Positions 8,985 through 19,853 of a stretch of 64,000 nucleotides of DNA are shown piece after piece (the stretch's first letter is position 1; the number at the start of each line of letters is the position of its first letter). The notes under the pieces were generated by a model that was given only the letters and a program-made list of their open reading frames with translations, did not search any database and was not told the DNA's origin. Where the stretch lies: positions 1 to 64,000 of the forward strand of contig VGMF01000001.1 of the NCBI GenBank assembly GCA_016866475.1. Reading direction: 5' to 3'. A program made the position numbers and the translations under genes. Source of the stretch: Chlamydiota bacterium. Lineage in GTDB: Bacteria; Chlamydiota; Chlamydiia; Chlamydiales; RGXB01.

Positions 8985-10157
8985 ATGGGTGTATTAGTAC
9001 GTTTATTAAAATTCGCCATTTTTTTAGCCCTAGTTTTTGGGACATTTTATGTAGCGAGCCGATTGTATCGTAATCAACAAATAGAATCGTGTGAGGCCTT
9101 CTTTGATAGCGAGGAGAAAATTGCACTTGAAGTTTTGAAGCCAAAATGGGGTGACAAAGATCCGGTTCCGAACCTCGATCAAGAGAGGATCAAAGTACTT
9201 GTAATCGAAGGGGGAGGTGCACAAGGGCTGTATGCCTTGAGAATCCTTGACTACCTTGAAAAAAAAACCGGAAAACCGATTTGTGAACTTTATGATGTGA
9301 TGGGTGGAAGTTCGATAGGTTCTTTGCTAGTAAGCTTATTATCCATCCCACAGATTGACAACCCTAAAAAGCCACTATATTCAGCGGAACAAATCATTCA
9401 AGTTTTTTCCGAAACCGCCCATCGGACTTTGGAGCCCACCTGGAAGGAAAAAATACTTTCAGGGTACGGTCTCTTATCCCCTATTTTGCAAAACCAAAAA
9501 TTCATTAAAGTGCTCCAATCTTTTTATGGTAATATGCTCTTCAGTGAAACGATCAATCATTTGGTTCTTTATGGGTATAATTTTAATACCAGTAGAGTTT
9601 CAGCTTTCGAGAATAGAGGCCCTCCTCTTCAATCTGCAGATCCGGTTCTGTATCAACTTATTGGGAGTACCACCTCCCCTTTTGGGATTGCCCCTGTCAA
9701 TAAAATTCTTTTGAGTCCCCTTTACCCCCCTCAATTTATCGGGGATGCGGCCTTTGTCGTCAACAATCCGCTAGAAGATGTCGTCTACAAGTTAACAAAA
9801 GCCTACCCAAATAAGAAATTTTTGATAAATAATATTATTATAAAGCCCAAAGAATTAGAAAACACCATAAATTTTCCCTTTTATTCCGGCTGGCTCGAGG
9901 CAACTATAAGGTACCAATATTTACAGGTTTTAGCTCATAATCAGATGACTAGAGAAGCCCTACAAACCTTATCCAGCGTTTACAAAATTGAATACATGTT
10001 GGAAATGGGCCTAGATCAAAACAACGAGTGGCTGGAAATGAATTCTTTTGATTTTTCCAAAAAAAACCTTAAAAAAATAGACAATTTTGCAAAACTCATC
10101 CTGAGCGAAAATAAAGATGCTCTTGATAAAGTAGCTGCTGAGCTCCTTAAAGATTGA
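8985..10157 (+). CDS. patatin-like phospholipase
   Basis: VLVIEGGGAQGLYALRILDYLE (GGGxxG), MGGSSIGSL (GxSxG), IGDAAFVVNNP (catalytic Asp region); N-terminal hydrophobic segment. Confidence 0.85.
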   Translation: MGVLVRLLKFAIFLALVFGTFYVASRLYRNQQIESCEAFFDSEEKIALEVLKPKWGDKDPVPNLDQERIKVLVIEGGGAQGLYALRILDYLEKKTGKPICELYDVMGGSSIGSLLVSLLSIPQIDNPKKPLYSAEQIIQVFSETAHRTLEPTWKEKILSGYGLLSPILQNQKFIKVLQSFYGNMLFSETINHLVLYGYNFNTSRVSAFENRGPPLQSADPVLYQLIGSTTSPFGIAPVNKILLSPLYPPQFIGDAAFVVNNPLEDVVYKLTKAYPNKKFLINNIIIKPKELENTINFPFYSGWLEATIRYQYLQVLAHNQMTREALQTLSSVYKIEYMLEMGLDQNNEWLEMNSFDFSKKNLKKIDNFAKLILSENKDALDKVAAELLKD

Positions 10158-10301
10158 AAAACTTGGTTTAATTCTAGACAAATCAATGATGCTAGCATTT
10201 CTTTTCAAGTATACTTTAAGGGGGTGTTTACCTGATTCGATCAATCGGCAACACACCAAATTCTAGAATTTGTTTTTTCTCTTTAAATCTTGGATAAAGA
10301 T

Positions 10302-12206
10302 TTAGAAGCTCTCCGTTGGTTTAGGATTTTTATCAACGAGAGCCGCTTCTAACAAGTGAAGCTCCTCAACAATCTCAGACGGAAATTTTTCACCAAATAT
10401 TTTGTAGTAATTCTTAAGTTCTTCCACTTCATTCAACCAGGCCCCAACATCCACTGTTAAAAGCTTTCCCACCGTCTCTATTGAGAGGTTAAGATCATTT
10501 AAATCAAGGCTCGTGGGTGTAGGCATATTCCCGATAGGAGTGCTTTCAGCTGAAGCCGTCCCGTCCAGCCTTTCAAAAATCCACTTAAGAACGCGCCCGT
10601 TTTCTCTAAAACCGGGCCATAAAAAACTTCCCGATCCATCTTTTAAAAACCAGTTTACGTAATAAACTGTCGGTAAAAGGGAGGGGTCGCCCCTTTTTTC
10701 AAAAGAGAGCCAGTGGGAAAAGTAGTCGCCCATGTGGTATCCGCAAAAAGGGAGCATCGCAAAAGGGTCATGTCGCAATTTACCGATAGGTCCGTTAGCG
10801 GCCGCAGTCCCCTCCGATGAGACAATCGTCCCTAAGAATGTCCCGTGGCGCCAATTTTTTGATTCAAATACCAACGGAACAACCGAGGCGCGTCTTCCTC
10901 CGAAAAGTATAGCAGATATCGGCACCCCTTTAGGGTCATCGAAAGCAGGATCCACAGTGGGGCACCCTTTGATAGGGGTTGTGTAGCGGGCGTTCGGATG
11001 CGCAATTTTTTGATCCAAAGCTGCTTCCCCCATGTCGCCTAGCCAATTTGTGCAATTTTTTGGGGGATCTTTATCCATCCCTTCCCACCACACATCCCCA
11101 TCTTGTGTTAATCCCACGTTAGTGAAAATTGTGTCACTTTTAATGGTTTCCATCGCATTGGGATTCGTTTGAAATGAGGTGCCGGGCGCAACACCAAACA
11201 TTCCAGCCTCAGGATTGATCGCGTATAGCTTGCCATCTTCACCCAATTTCATCCAGGCGATGTCATCGCCCACAAGGGTTATTTTCCAGCCGGGTAAAGA
11301 GGATTGCAGCATGGCAAGATTTGTTTTCCCACAAGCGCTTGGGAATGCTGCGGCAAAATATTTTTTCTTTCCGTCAGGATTTTCTATCCCAAGAATGAGC
11401 ATATGTTCCGCTAACCAGCCCTCCTCTTTTCCCATCTGAGAAGCTATGCGCAGAGCGAAACATTTCTTCGCCAAAAGCGCATTTCCTCCATACCCGCTAC
11501 CGTAAGACCAGATCTCTTTTGTTTGGGGAAAGTGCACTATGTATTTATTTTGAGGATTGCAAGGCCAACCGTTATCCATTTTACCAGCCTCAAGAGGCAC
11601 GCCCACAGAATGTAAACAAGGGACAAAATCTTGATCTTTCAGAGCATTAAGCGCCTCTCTTCCCATGCGGGTCATAATCCGCATATTGCATACAACATAA
11701 GGAGAATCGGTAATTTCAACCCCAATTTGGGCAATAGAGGAACCTATCGGCCCCATACTGAAAGGGATCACATACATCGTGCGCCCCCGCATACATCCTT
11801 TAAAAAGCGATTTCAAAAGGCTTTTCATTTCATTAGGGTCTTTCCAATTATTTGTGGGTCCTGCATCGTCGATCGAACTGGAGCAAATAAATGTCCGGTC
11901 TTCAACTCGAGCGACGTCTTCAAAAGAAGATCTAGCCAAAAACGAGTTGGGCCGAAACTTACCGTGTAAAGGGATCAAGCTTTTTGTCTCTACCATCTCT
12001 TTCAACAAAAGGGCATTTTCCTCTTCAGTTCCGTCGCAAATATGGATCTGATCAGGCTCGCATAATTCTTGCACCTCTTCAATCCAAAGTCGAAGTTTGT
12101 CATTTTGTAGATCTTTCAAAACCACCGATCCGTCCATCTCCCGAAAACTGAAACAGGACAAAAAACAAAAAACCGAAACCACTCTTTTGATAGAAGCCAT
12201 TTTCAA
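10302..12206 (-). CDS. pckG: phosphoenolpyruvate carboxykinase (GTP)
   Basis: [14 protein letters not shown]-loop, [26 protein letters not shown]; 634 aa. Confidence 0.95.
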   Translation of the reverse strand: MKMASIKRVVSVFCFLSCFSFREMDGSVVLKDLQNDKLRLWIEEVQELCEPDQIHICDGTEEENALLLKEMVETKSLIPLHGKFRPNSFLARSSFEDVARVEDRTFICSSSIDDAGPTNNWKDPNEMKSLLKSLFKGCMRGRTMYVIPFSMGPIGSSIAQIGVEITDSPYVVCNMRIMTRMGREALNALKDQDFVPCLHSVGVPLEAGKMDNGWPCNPQNKYIVHFPQTKEIWSYGSGYGGNALLAKKCFALRIASQMGKEEGWLAEHMLILGIENPDGKKKYFAAAFPSACGKTNLAMLQSSLPGWKITLVGDDIAWMKLGEDGKLYAINPEAGMFGVAPGTSFQTNPNAMETIKSDTIFTNVGLTQDGDVWWEGMDKDPPKNCTNWLGDMGEAALDQKIAHPNARYTTPIKGCPTVDPAFDDPKGVPISAILFGGRRASVVPLVFESKNWRHGTFLGTIVSSEGTAAANGPIGKLRHDPFAMLPFCGYHMGDYFSHWLSFEKRGDPSLLPTVYYVNWFLKDGSGSFLWPGFRENGRVLKWIFERLDGTASAESTPIGNMPTPTSLDLNDLNLSIETVGKLLTVDVGAWLNEVEELKNYYKIFGEKFPSEIVEELHLLEAALVDKNPKPTESF

Positions 12207-12455
12207 GATCCTTTAAAATTTTTTTAACTTTATTTAAAAAATACTTTTTTGTCCATCTTCCGGGTAAGTTCTGCCCTATAAGAAGTGTAAATTAAAAAAG
12301 GTCTCCTCTATTATACGCTTCTTTTTCAGGATAAGCCCGAATAAATAAAAAAACCGGCTTCACACAGATTTTTAAAAAATAATTTACATTTTTTTTAAGG
12401 ACAAGATCTGAAAAATTATTGCTCTTGATAAATGAGATCCTAATTACTTCCAGGG

Positions 12456-12541
12456 GAAGGTTTCGATGGATTCCACATGTTGCACATGCGCGTTATTGAT
12501 CAAAATATCTACGACATCAAATGGACTGTGTACATCTCTTT
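12456..12541 (-). pseudogene. short duplicate of the N-terminal part of 3-hydroxybutyrate dehydrogenase
   Basis: cgatggattccacatgttgcacatgcgcgttattgatcaaaatatctacgacatcaaatggactgtgtacatctctt matches 14850-14930 almost exactly. Confidence 0.8.
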
Positions 12542-12632
12542 GGGATTTTCAAATACTTAGATTATCGATGTAATTATGATAGCCAGTAAATCGAGATTTA
12601 AAAAACTTAAGCCTTAGATTCAATTTTAAGAT

Positions 12633-13361
12633 TTAAATGGAACGGCAAGGGAGAAAAGCAAAAATAAGGAGGATAGCGAAGGCTTGTAAAAACACTATCA
12701 GGGTATTTTGCTGTAATCTTCCTGCAATAGCATAAATTAAGAAAAGCTTGACATAGACAAAAACCGCAGAACTTAAAACCAAATGATTTTGAAAATTTTG
12801 AGTCCAGGAGGGTAAACCGAAAATCAAGATATAAATAGGAACAAGAAGTCTTAAAATTGGTGGAACACCTAATAAAATGAATGCCCCAATGAACGAGTCC
12901 AAAAATTTCCTATAGTCATTGTTTTTTAAACTTAGATAACCACGGATCAAAAAAAATTCTAAAAAAATTAATGAAGCATAGAAAACCATTTGTCTTTCTA
13001 ATGTGGAGATTCGAGCATAGACAACCCAGGATGTTTGTAAGCAAAATAGCAAACTATATAAAATAATAACCGAGTATAATCGAGAGAATAATTTAGAAAT
13101 CTGACCTGGTTTTTGCGTAAATATCAGAATACTTTGAAAAACTAACAATATTATTAAGATAGACGAAAGTAATACATGCAAATCAAGGCTCAGAGTCCAT
13201 TCTAAAATAATGTTATATCGTTGCCAAACACCAAGCACTATGCGGTCGTAAATAGGTTTTGCAAATACCAAAAGGCTAAGTAAAGTTGTCTCTAACAAAG
13301 CTAAAAAATAAACAATCCCAGCCCTTTTATCTGATGTTCCCATGGGATTAGTGATAGACAT
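12633..13361 (-). CDS. multi-pass membrane protein, unknown function
   Basis: 242 aa, highly hydrophobic. Confidence 0.6.
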   Translation of the reverse strand: MSITNPMGTSDKRAGIVYFLALLETTLLSLLVFAKPIYDRIVLGVWQRYNIILEWTLSLDLHVLLSSILIILLVFQSILIFTQKPGQISKLFSRLYSVIILYSLLFCLQTSWVVYARISTLERQMVFYASLIFLEFFLIRGYLSLKNNDYRKFLDSFIGAFILLGVPPILRLLVPIYILIFGLPSWTQNFQNHLVLSSAVFVYVKLFLIYAIAGRLQQNTLIVFLQAFAILLIFAFLPCRSI

Positions 13362-13619
13362 ATTTACCTCAATAATATTTTATAAATATTTTTTTGGATG
13401 AGGCACAATTCCAGGATGTTACCCTTTCGGAAGTAATAAACAATAATCGGATCGATATTTCATAGTACACACATCAATTCACCAGTAAATGATCAAAAAA
13501 TATGAGTCAATTTTTATCGGGAGAATATGATTCATAAGAGCTTTTTTAAGATCGTATTCTGTAATATTTTTTATTATATGTCAGAATAAAAACAAAAAAC
13601 CTCTTAAAGATTAGGTGAA

Positions 13620-14377
13620 TTAAAGCTTGTAATCGTGTAGTACGCTTCCGTAAGGGAGGGTGCAATCGACAAGAACGTGCATCGCCTTCTCTATTTTTTT
13701 GACAGGTAGATCTGCAAAAGGAGCTTGTACATGTGGAACTAAATGCAATCTGGCAGGCCCCATCCAGGCCCCTTTTACGTGAATATCTTGCAAATTATAA
13801 GCAACAAGCTGCTCGATTTTTGCCTCTCCTTTCAAATCGAGAATCCACTTATAGTTCACCTGCGTCTTACCCATCATTTTCAAGATCTCATCCGTTTTTT
13901 GCCCCTGATCAGTAAGATCATGATGCTTATAGCCCATCGTTGCAAGCGCCACAAGATCCTCCCCCCATTTCAAACGACCGACAAGAGTCTCTTTTTCTAC
14001 ATGAAGCTTCGGGTAGGCGAGCTTTTTGGGAAACCCCAGATCTCCCTCTCCCCGCATATTGGCGGCTCGCAATCGAGATACATCTGAGAGGTAAATTGCA
14101 CCTTTTCGCCTTTACAGATAGCAGGTATCACAATTCCCGACTCGGTATAATCGCCGAATCCGCTACTATCAGGCATCCGAATCATCTCAAAAACTACGGT
14201 GTCGCTACCGTCGGGCTCAAGGGGAGCCGGCAGGTGCAGACGGATTATTTCGGGGTCGGTCTTATACCATATAAAAAAATACTCCCGATTGATGAATCGA
14301 TACGGGCCTTCGGGGTATGCGGGGGAATGAAAGGGCATTCCACGATGTCTCATAAATCCTCCTAGCGAACCGTCCAA
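13620..14377 (-). pseudogene. acetoacetate decarboxylase (adc) copy 2, frameshifted
   Basis: ...REIWGFPK/SSPTRSFM (frame 1) and GFPKKLAYPKLHVEKETLVGRLKWGEDLVALATMGYKHHDL (frame 2); 1-base loss in cccaaaaag run; nearly identical to copy 1. Confidence 0.85.
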
Positions 14378-15148
14378 CCGCCATCGATAACCAAAGACTG
14401 GCCAGTGATCATTTTTGCAGCGTCCAGACAGAGGTAAAGAACCAAATCGGCGATATCGTCAGGGATTACAAACTTTTTTATGACATGCTCTTTTAAAAAT
14501 ATCTTTTCGACTACCTCTTGCGCTGTGATCTGATGCATAGCCGCCTGCTCGGGTATCTGCTTTTGTAGTAAAGGGGTCACCGTGTAGCCAGGGCACACCG
14601 CATTCACAGTGATCCCAAACTGAGCCAAATCTAGAGCACTCGCTTTTGTAAGCCCGGTAATACCATGCTTTGTGGCAACATATGCCGATTTATAGGGTGA
14701 TGCTACAATACCGTGGACACTCGAAATCTGGACCACCCTTCCGCACCCTTTTTTTTCATCCCTTCGACAACACCCTGCATTAGATGAAAAGGGGCTGAAA
14801 GATTCACCGCCAAAATGAGATCCCATTTACTTCTCAGAAAAAGGTCTCGATGGATTCGACATGTTGTACACCTGCGTTATTGATCAAAATATCTACGACA
14901 TCAAATGGACTGTGTACATCTCTTAATGCGCGCTCAATTTCAGACAGATGGGCAAGATTTGCAGCGACATAGTAAACTTTCCCTTTTGTCAAACTACGGA
15001 TCTCGGGCTCCTTCTGCCTCCCCTCCTCCGGAGTTAATCCATGAAGGACAATATTCGCCCCTTTTTTTGCCATAGCTGTGGCAATCCCAAACCCTATGCC
15101 GCTAGTCGATCCAGTTATCCAAACGGTCCTACCTTGCAAGGATTCCAT
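14362..15148 (-). pseudogene. 3-hydroxybutyrate dehydrogenase (SDR), two frameshifts
   Basis: GRTVWITGSTSGIGFGIATAMAKKGANIVLHG...VDILINNAGVQHVESIETF / LRSKWDLILAVNLSAPFHLMQGVVEGMKKKG / CGRVVQISSVHGIVASPYKSAYVATKHG... Confidence 0.85.
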
Positions 15149-15277
15149 GCTACCCCTCCCCTAAATCACCGGATATCCCTTTTCCCCCTTCAAATCTAGA
15201 TATCTTCTTTTTTATAAAGCGAGTATGGGATCTTTTTGTTACAATATCTAGCCTGATGAAAGAATGGATGAAGTTTT

Positions 15278-16156
15278 ATGACTTTACCTCTTAAAGAAAT
15301 GTTTCGTCTACTCCCTGAGGATCCTGCTCTGGATGGCCCCGATTTTGGGTTATACTTGCTTACAAATGAGGGGCAATCTTTGGATACGCTCCGACAAATG
15401 CAGCACAACCCCCTTACAGGACAGATAGGGATGGGGGTGTCGGGATTTTTTACACTTGATATTGCAGCCGTAAGACCTGAAACAGAAGAAAATAAACTGG
15501 AAGGGGTTGTTCTGGTCGATTGCTCTTTAAGGGTGCGCCACTTTATGCGGGCTATGATCGAGCGTCTCAAAATATCCCCCTCGAGGCTGGACATGCAGGA
15601 ATTTGTCCGCTTCGAGATTCTTTCCAATGCCAAATTTTACTATGAGGGGGCTTTGGAGCCGGCGGATCTCATCGCTAAAAACTATATTGAGCGATTTGAT
15701 CACTCCCTCCAAGATTGTGCTCTAGGGTCCCTATCCAGGACATCCCCTCACCTTTCGAGCTCCTGGTTATCCGATGTAACTCGATTCGAAAAAATGAAAC
15801 GTCTTGCAAACTTAGGGAACATCATCTTTTTATGCATTGACTTCAATCAAAAACCGGTCCTGACGAAATTCTTATCGACCCTAGAAAAGAGGGCGCCTCT
15901 CGATTTTGCCTATATTTCCAACATTTATCTAGATAGGCTTTCGACATTTAAGTCTGTTGCAAATCAGCTCCAAACCGTTGTCGGACCAAACACCTACTTC
16001 ATTGATACCGAGCGATTTTATCCTGTAAACGCAAAGAATAACCAGCGTCTGCAACAACGCAAAGTGGCACCTCTTTACTCAATTATGGAAAAATCCTGCG
16101 AGGAGATGGATCTTTTCGGACCAAATGGGTTGGCCCGATTTTTTCCGAAAAAATAG
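15278..16156 (+). CDS. hypothetical protein
   Basis: 292-aa ORF, coding-like composition. Confidence 0.6.
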   Translation: MTLPLKEMFRLLPEDPALDGPDFGLYLLTNEGQSLDTLRQMQHNPLTGQIGMGVSGFFTLDIAAVRPETEENKLEGVVLVDCSLRVRHFMRAMIERLKISPSRLDMQEFVRFEILSNAKFYYEGALEPADLIAKNYIERFDHSLQDCALGSLSRTSPHLSSSWLSDVTRFEKMKRLANLGNIIFLCIDFNQKPVLTKFLSTLEKRAPLDFAYISNIYLDRLSTFKSVANQLQTVVGPNTYFIDTERFYPVNAKNNQRLQQRKVAPLYSIMEKSCEEMDLFGPNGLARFFPKK

Positions 16157-16193
16157 GGATATTTAACCAAGGGCGTTGTTCGGTAAAAAATTG

Positions 16194-19100
16194 TCAGGGA
16201 TTTTGTTCAGCTTGTAACCGTTTGACGGCATGCCAGTTTTTTGCTGTTACCCCTAGCCCCATGAGAACTAAAACCCCTAAAAACCAATCCCTATCCTCCC
16301 CTTTTTTAGTATCTGAAAAGAGGCTCATCCTTTGACACTGAGCCGCCGGATGTATCGCTTTTAAGGTGAGAAATTCTCTTTTGATTAATACGCCGATCGA
16401 ATCTGACCAGCCAAGCTTTTCGGGGCTTTCAAACATGATCAAAGAGGGGTCAAGCGCCCCTTTGACCTCTTCACACTGAGAGAAAAGTTCTACCTCAAAA
16501 TCTTCTGCCAATTTCTTGGCACTTTCCCTGATTTTACTGTGGTAAAAACTGTCCCCATAAGCGGGTTCCAAAAAAAAGGCCGGTTTTTGCTTCGACTGAT
16601 TCCAAACAAGGCGCAAAAGAGCCCTCGCCTCTATCTTTTCTTTAGAATTTTTGACCGCGATCAGCTTATTTACACCCTCGTTTGTGTAGTGTAAAAGATG
16701 AGGGTTCTTTTTTGAGGTGTGCATGCAACTCCCATGAACCTCGTCTCCGGACAAAAATAGATCGACTGGGTCGTCGGTAAATTCTATTTTTGTCCCTGAA
16801 TCACTTAAAACAAATTCCCTATTTTGCTTCCACTTCTCCCAAACATGGCTGTTTGTTTCATTCCACTTTTCTTGAAATGGGATCGTATTATAGCGCGCTT
16901 TATTGGTGCTCATGACCATTCTATCGGTCAGCTCCAAAAACCTGGGGACGAACGCCTTTTCAACCGCTCCCGAGTAGTAGCGGAACCATGCCCCCCTAAC
17001 CCTATCATTTAAAATCTTTTCCGAAAAAAGGCGCTTGTATTCTTGAGGCATTTTTTCTAGAAAAGGGAGCATTTTCACAAGGAAAGCCTCCCCCTCAACC
17101 GGGATTTCATCCAGCTTCGAACCATCTAGATCGGCAAAAATTTTAAGCATGCTGATACGGGTGACGATTCTCTTAGCCTGTTCAAATCTCGCTAAACTGT
17201 CCGTTGGACCGTCTGTTGAAACGTCAAAAATAGATTGGATGATGCGGATTTTTTTTAAGGGATCTATGGGCGTCCTATCTAAAAATTCCATGAAGCCCAA
17301 CAAATTGTCCATCACGTGGGTCTCGCCGCTTTTTAACACGTTTTCGGACCGTTTCAAAGTCTCTTTGAGTTTTTCAGCCGCTAACGAGGAGGCGTACCCG
17401 TCCCATTTTTGGATGAAAAGCATCGGGAAAAACACAAAAAATTTCCCCATTTTCGGAAATTCAATATTCCAACCCCTAGTCAATGAGCCCTGGCCACTAT
17501 CGATTGCCATCCTCACCGAGTTGCACCATAAAGAAATGATCGGTCGATAGTAGGACCTATTCTCAAATTTCACCAGATCTTTGACCTTCGAAAGGAGTTT
17601 GGATGCGTCCTCATCGATAGACCCTTCTGTTGTAAAAAATGATTCTGCTTTTTTTATGTATTCGGCTAATAAGCCCGGCCTATGTTCGGCAATAAACAGC
17701 GCTAATTCGGCGCTCTTGCCCTGCTTTAGTATTTTTTCAAAAAAGGGTTCCGAGAGGATCTTCAGGGGGATGCTTTTTATTAGGCAAGCGGTGAGCTGCT
17801 GCTCCAAAATGGTGCCAAGTTTATTTTGCCTATCGAGCAATTCGAGAAATAGATCGACCTCCCGATCGGTCCATTTTGCATACCGGGTGTAGGACGAAGA
17901 GTCTTTATAAGCCTCTGAAAATTTCTCTAACCCCGTTTCAGTTGCTGCTGCCAGTCGAAAAAGGGAGGAGCGGACACCCGGAGAATGTTTCTTAGAATCC
18001 TTCAAAAAACATAAAAGAATCGATTCGGACATAGCCCTAACAGGGTTTTTTGGGTGAACGGATCGAGAGGATAGCTCAGGTAGCGAAGGATTACTCTCAT
18101 AGGTGCGAGAGGCCAAAAATTCTATAAATTCTATCTGCTCCAGATCACTAAGTTGTTGGAGTTTTTCTGCGAAAATCTCTTGAAATTCGGGAATTTTATG
18201 TGAAAAAAAGTAATCTAATACCGGAAGAAGATTAGTAATATTCAAATTTAGGTTCTGCAAAAGCTCTTTTTGGCCCCTTTTTTGACACAGGTCAAAGAAT
18301 TTTCTGAATAGTTTACGATCCCAATCGCTTTGAATCAGGCCAAAAGGGTCTTTTTGTTGTAAAAAAAGAGCCTCTAAAAATCTGTCATCGAAGCGCATGA
18401 GGGAAAATTGGTCTTTAGGCTCCAAAAGACCGTCTGCCGATTTGTTCAATAGGGATGCAACCCCATTCGGAAAACGGGAGGACTGGTTTAATTTTACCAA
18501 GGTAGAAAATTGTTCCATCGCCCATGATCTGTTCTTGGTTTGCAACGTCTTTAACTTTTCAAGGAAAAGGGCCACCCCCTCTTTATCATTGGCATAGAAA
18601 AAATAGGTGCCAAGAAAAAGCAAATCCCCCTTTTTGTCACCCAAAAATAGGGCGTCGTTGCTCCGAAAAAATTTCTTCAGCAGTTCCAACTCGTTTGTAT
18701 TCTTATCTCCTCTCTGATTGCGCTCTTCAATTTTTTTGGCTAATCTAGAGAGGTTGATTTCTTTACTTTCTAACGAAGGGGCGCTGGCTCTTTCTAGAAA
18801 AATTTCTTCCAGAAAAGAGCATTCGTTCTTTAAAAGAATCAGCTCCAAAAGTGGGAGCTTTAGCGCCTGACAGGCATCCTTGTTTCGTTTTAAAATCCAC
18901 CCTTTGGGGGCCATTTCCAGGATTTTTCTATCTAAAGTTAACAGCTCTTTAAAAATATCCTCTCCAGGGGGGGCTTGATCCCATCTTTGCGTAGCTTTTT
19001 CCCATAGGATTTTGTAGAGATCGGTTCTTTGATCGATCGATGCCAGTTTAAAAAGAGCCAAAAAAAACCCGTCATCGTCCACTTTCCATCTTTCAATGTG

Positions 19101-19721
19101 TTTCAGGATAAATTGATGCATCAGGGGGTCTTCTAGCAACATGGGGATCAGTCTTTTTAACTCCCCTCCTTGTGTTTGCAAATAGCAAAGGAGCTCATTT
19201 GCAGCCCCGAACCCATCTTCTTTTGCTAAATTCCTCCAAAAAAAGGGGGATAAAGCCGACTCGGTGGAGACAAACCTTAGGGCCGCATCTGCTAGATGTT
19301 TTCCTAGCTCGGGCTCTTGACCGATAGCTGTCTCCATTTCCGATAAAAACCTTTGCCGAGTCAAGGTGGAATACTCTTTAAGGTCAAACGTGAAGTTGTC
19401 GAGTTTGGACAAGAAATTACTCATCAATAAAGGATTCCCCAGAATTTGTTCTATATTTAGAGCAAATCTCGTTTTAGGAAGATTTAAAAGGGGCTTTGGT
19501 ATCCTGAGGGCAAGCTTTGCCCCTAGACTTGATTTCGGATCTGCCCAAGAAAAAGAAAAGTCGTGCAGGGAGCGGGACTGTTCGGCAATTCTGTTCCTTT
19601 GGGGCCCCATACTAGTCAAGAGGGGGCCTTTAGGGTTCTTTAATCCAAAGACTTTTGAGGTAGCTGCGGATGATAAATGACGTGCGAACGACCATCCAAT
19701 CCCTTGCCTAAAAGTAATCAC
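16194..19721 (-). CDS. large hypothetical protein with conserved C-terminal DPVDLFLSGDEVHGSC...LIAVKN...ARALLRLV region
   Basis: 1175-aa ORF; C-terminal block resembles a domain recalled from Legionella/Chlamydiae hypotheticals ('DPVDLFLCGTEVxGSCQ...GKNRLLAIKDxxGxIxARCxLRLLW'). Confidence 0.75.
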   Translation of the reverse strand: MITFRQGIGWSFARHLSSAATSKVFGLKNPKGPLLTSMGPQRNRIAEQSRSLHDFSFSWADPKSSLGAKLALRIPKPLLNLPKTRFALNIEQILGNPLLMSNFLSKLDNFTFDLKEYSTLTRQRFLSEMETAIGQEPELGKHLADAALRFVSTESALSPFFWRNLAKEDGFGAANELLCYLQTQGGELKRLIPMLLEDPLMHQFILKHIERWKVDDDGFFLALFKLASIDQRTDLYKILWEKATQRWDQAPPGEDIFKELLTLDRKILEMAPKGWILKRNKDACQALKLPLLELILLKNECSFLEEIFLERASAPSLESKEINLSRLAKKIEERNQRGDKNTNELELLKKFFRSNDALFLGDKKGDLLFLGTYFFYANDKEGVALFLEKLKTLQTKNRSWAMEQFSTLVKLNQSSRFPNGVASLLNKSADGLLEPKDQFSLMRFDDRFLEALFLQQKDPFGLIQSDWDRKLFRKFFDLCQKRGQKELLQNLNLNITNLLPVLDYFFSHKIPEFQEIFAEKLQQLSDLEQIEFIEFLASRTYESNPSLPELSSRSVHPKNPVRAMSESILLCFLKDSKKHSPGVRSSLFRLAAATETGLEKFSEAYKDSSSYTRYAKWTDREVDLFLELLDRQNKLGTILEQQLTACLIKSIPLKILSEPFFEKILKQGKSAELALFIAEHRPGLLAEYIKKAESFFTTEGSIDEDASKLLSKVKDLVKFENRSYYRPIISLWCNSVRMAIDSGQGSLTRGWNIEFPKMGKFFVFFPMLFIQKWDGYASSLAAEKLKETLKRSENVLKSGETHVMDNLLGFMEFLDRTPIDPLKKIRIIQSIFDVSTDGPTDSLARFEQAKRIVTRISMLKIFADLDGSKLDEIPVEGEAFLVKMLPFLEKMPQEYKRLFSEKILNDRVRGAWFRYYSGAVEKAFVPRFLELTDRMVMSTNKARYNTIPFQEKWNETNSHVWEKWKQNREFVLSDSGTKIEFTDDPVDLFLSGDEVHGSCMHTSKKNPHLLHYTNEGVNKLIAVKNSKEKIEARALLRLVWNQSKQKPAFFLEPAYGDSFYHSKIRESAKKLAEDFEVELFSQCEEVKGALDPSLIMFESPEKLGWSDSIGVLIKREFLTLKAIHPAAQCQRMSLFSDTKKGEDRDWFLGVLVLMGLGVTAKNWHAVKRLQAEQNP

Positions 19722-19853
19722 CCGACTTTCGCCCCCCTGAAATAATCAAATATATTTTATAATAAAAAATACAAAAATTCAATTGGGAATTGCTTTATGG
19801 ACCCGGGGCATCCGGTCCAAAAATCGGGATATTTTGCTCTAATTTGTTCAGTC

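Noticed and set aside
10732-12051. Plus-strand ORFs inside pckG, and similar antisense ORFs inside leuS, aroC, umuC, maeA
   Set aside because: Sense strand encodes a clear conserved enzyme; antisense translations lack family motifs.
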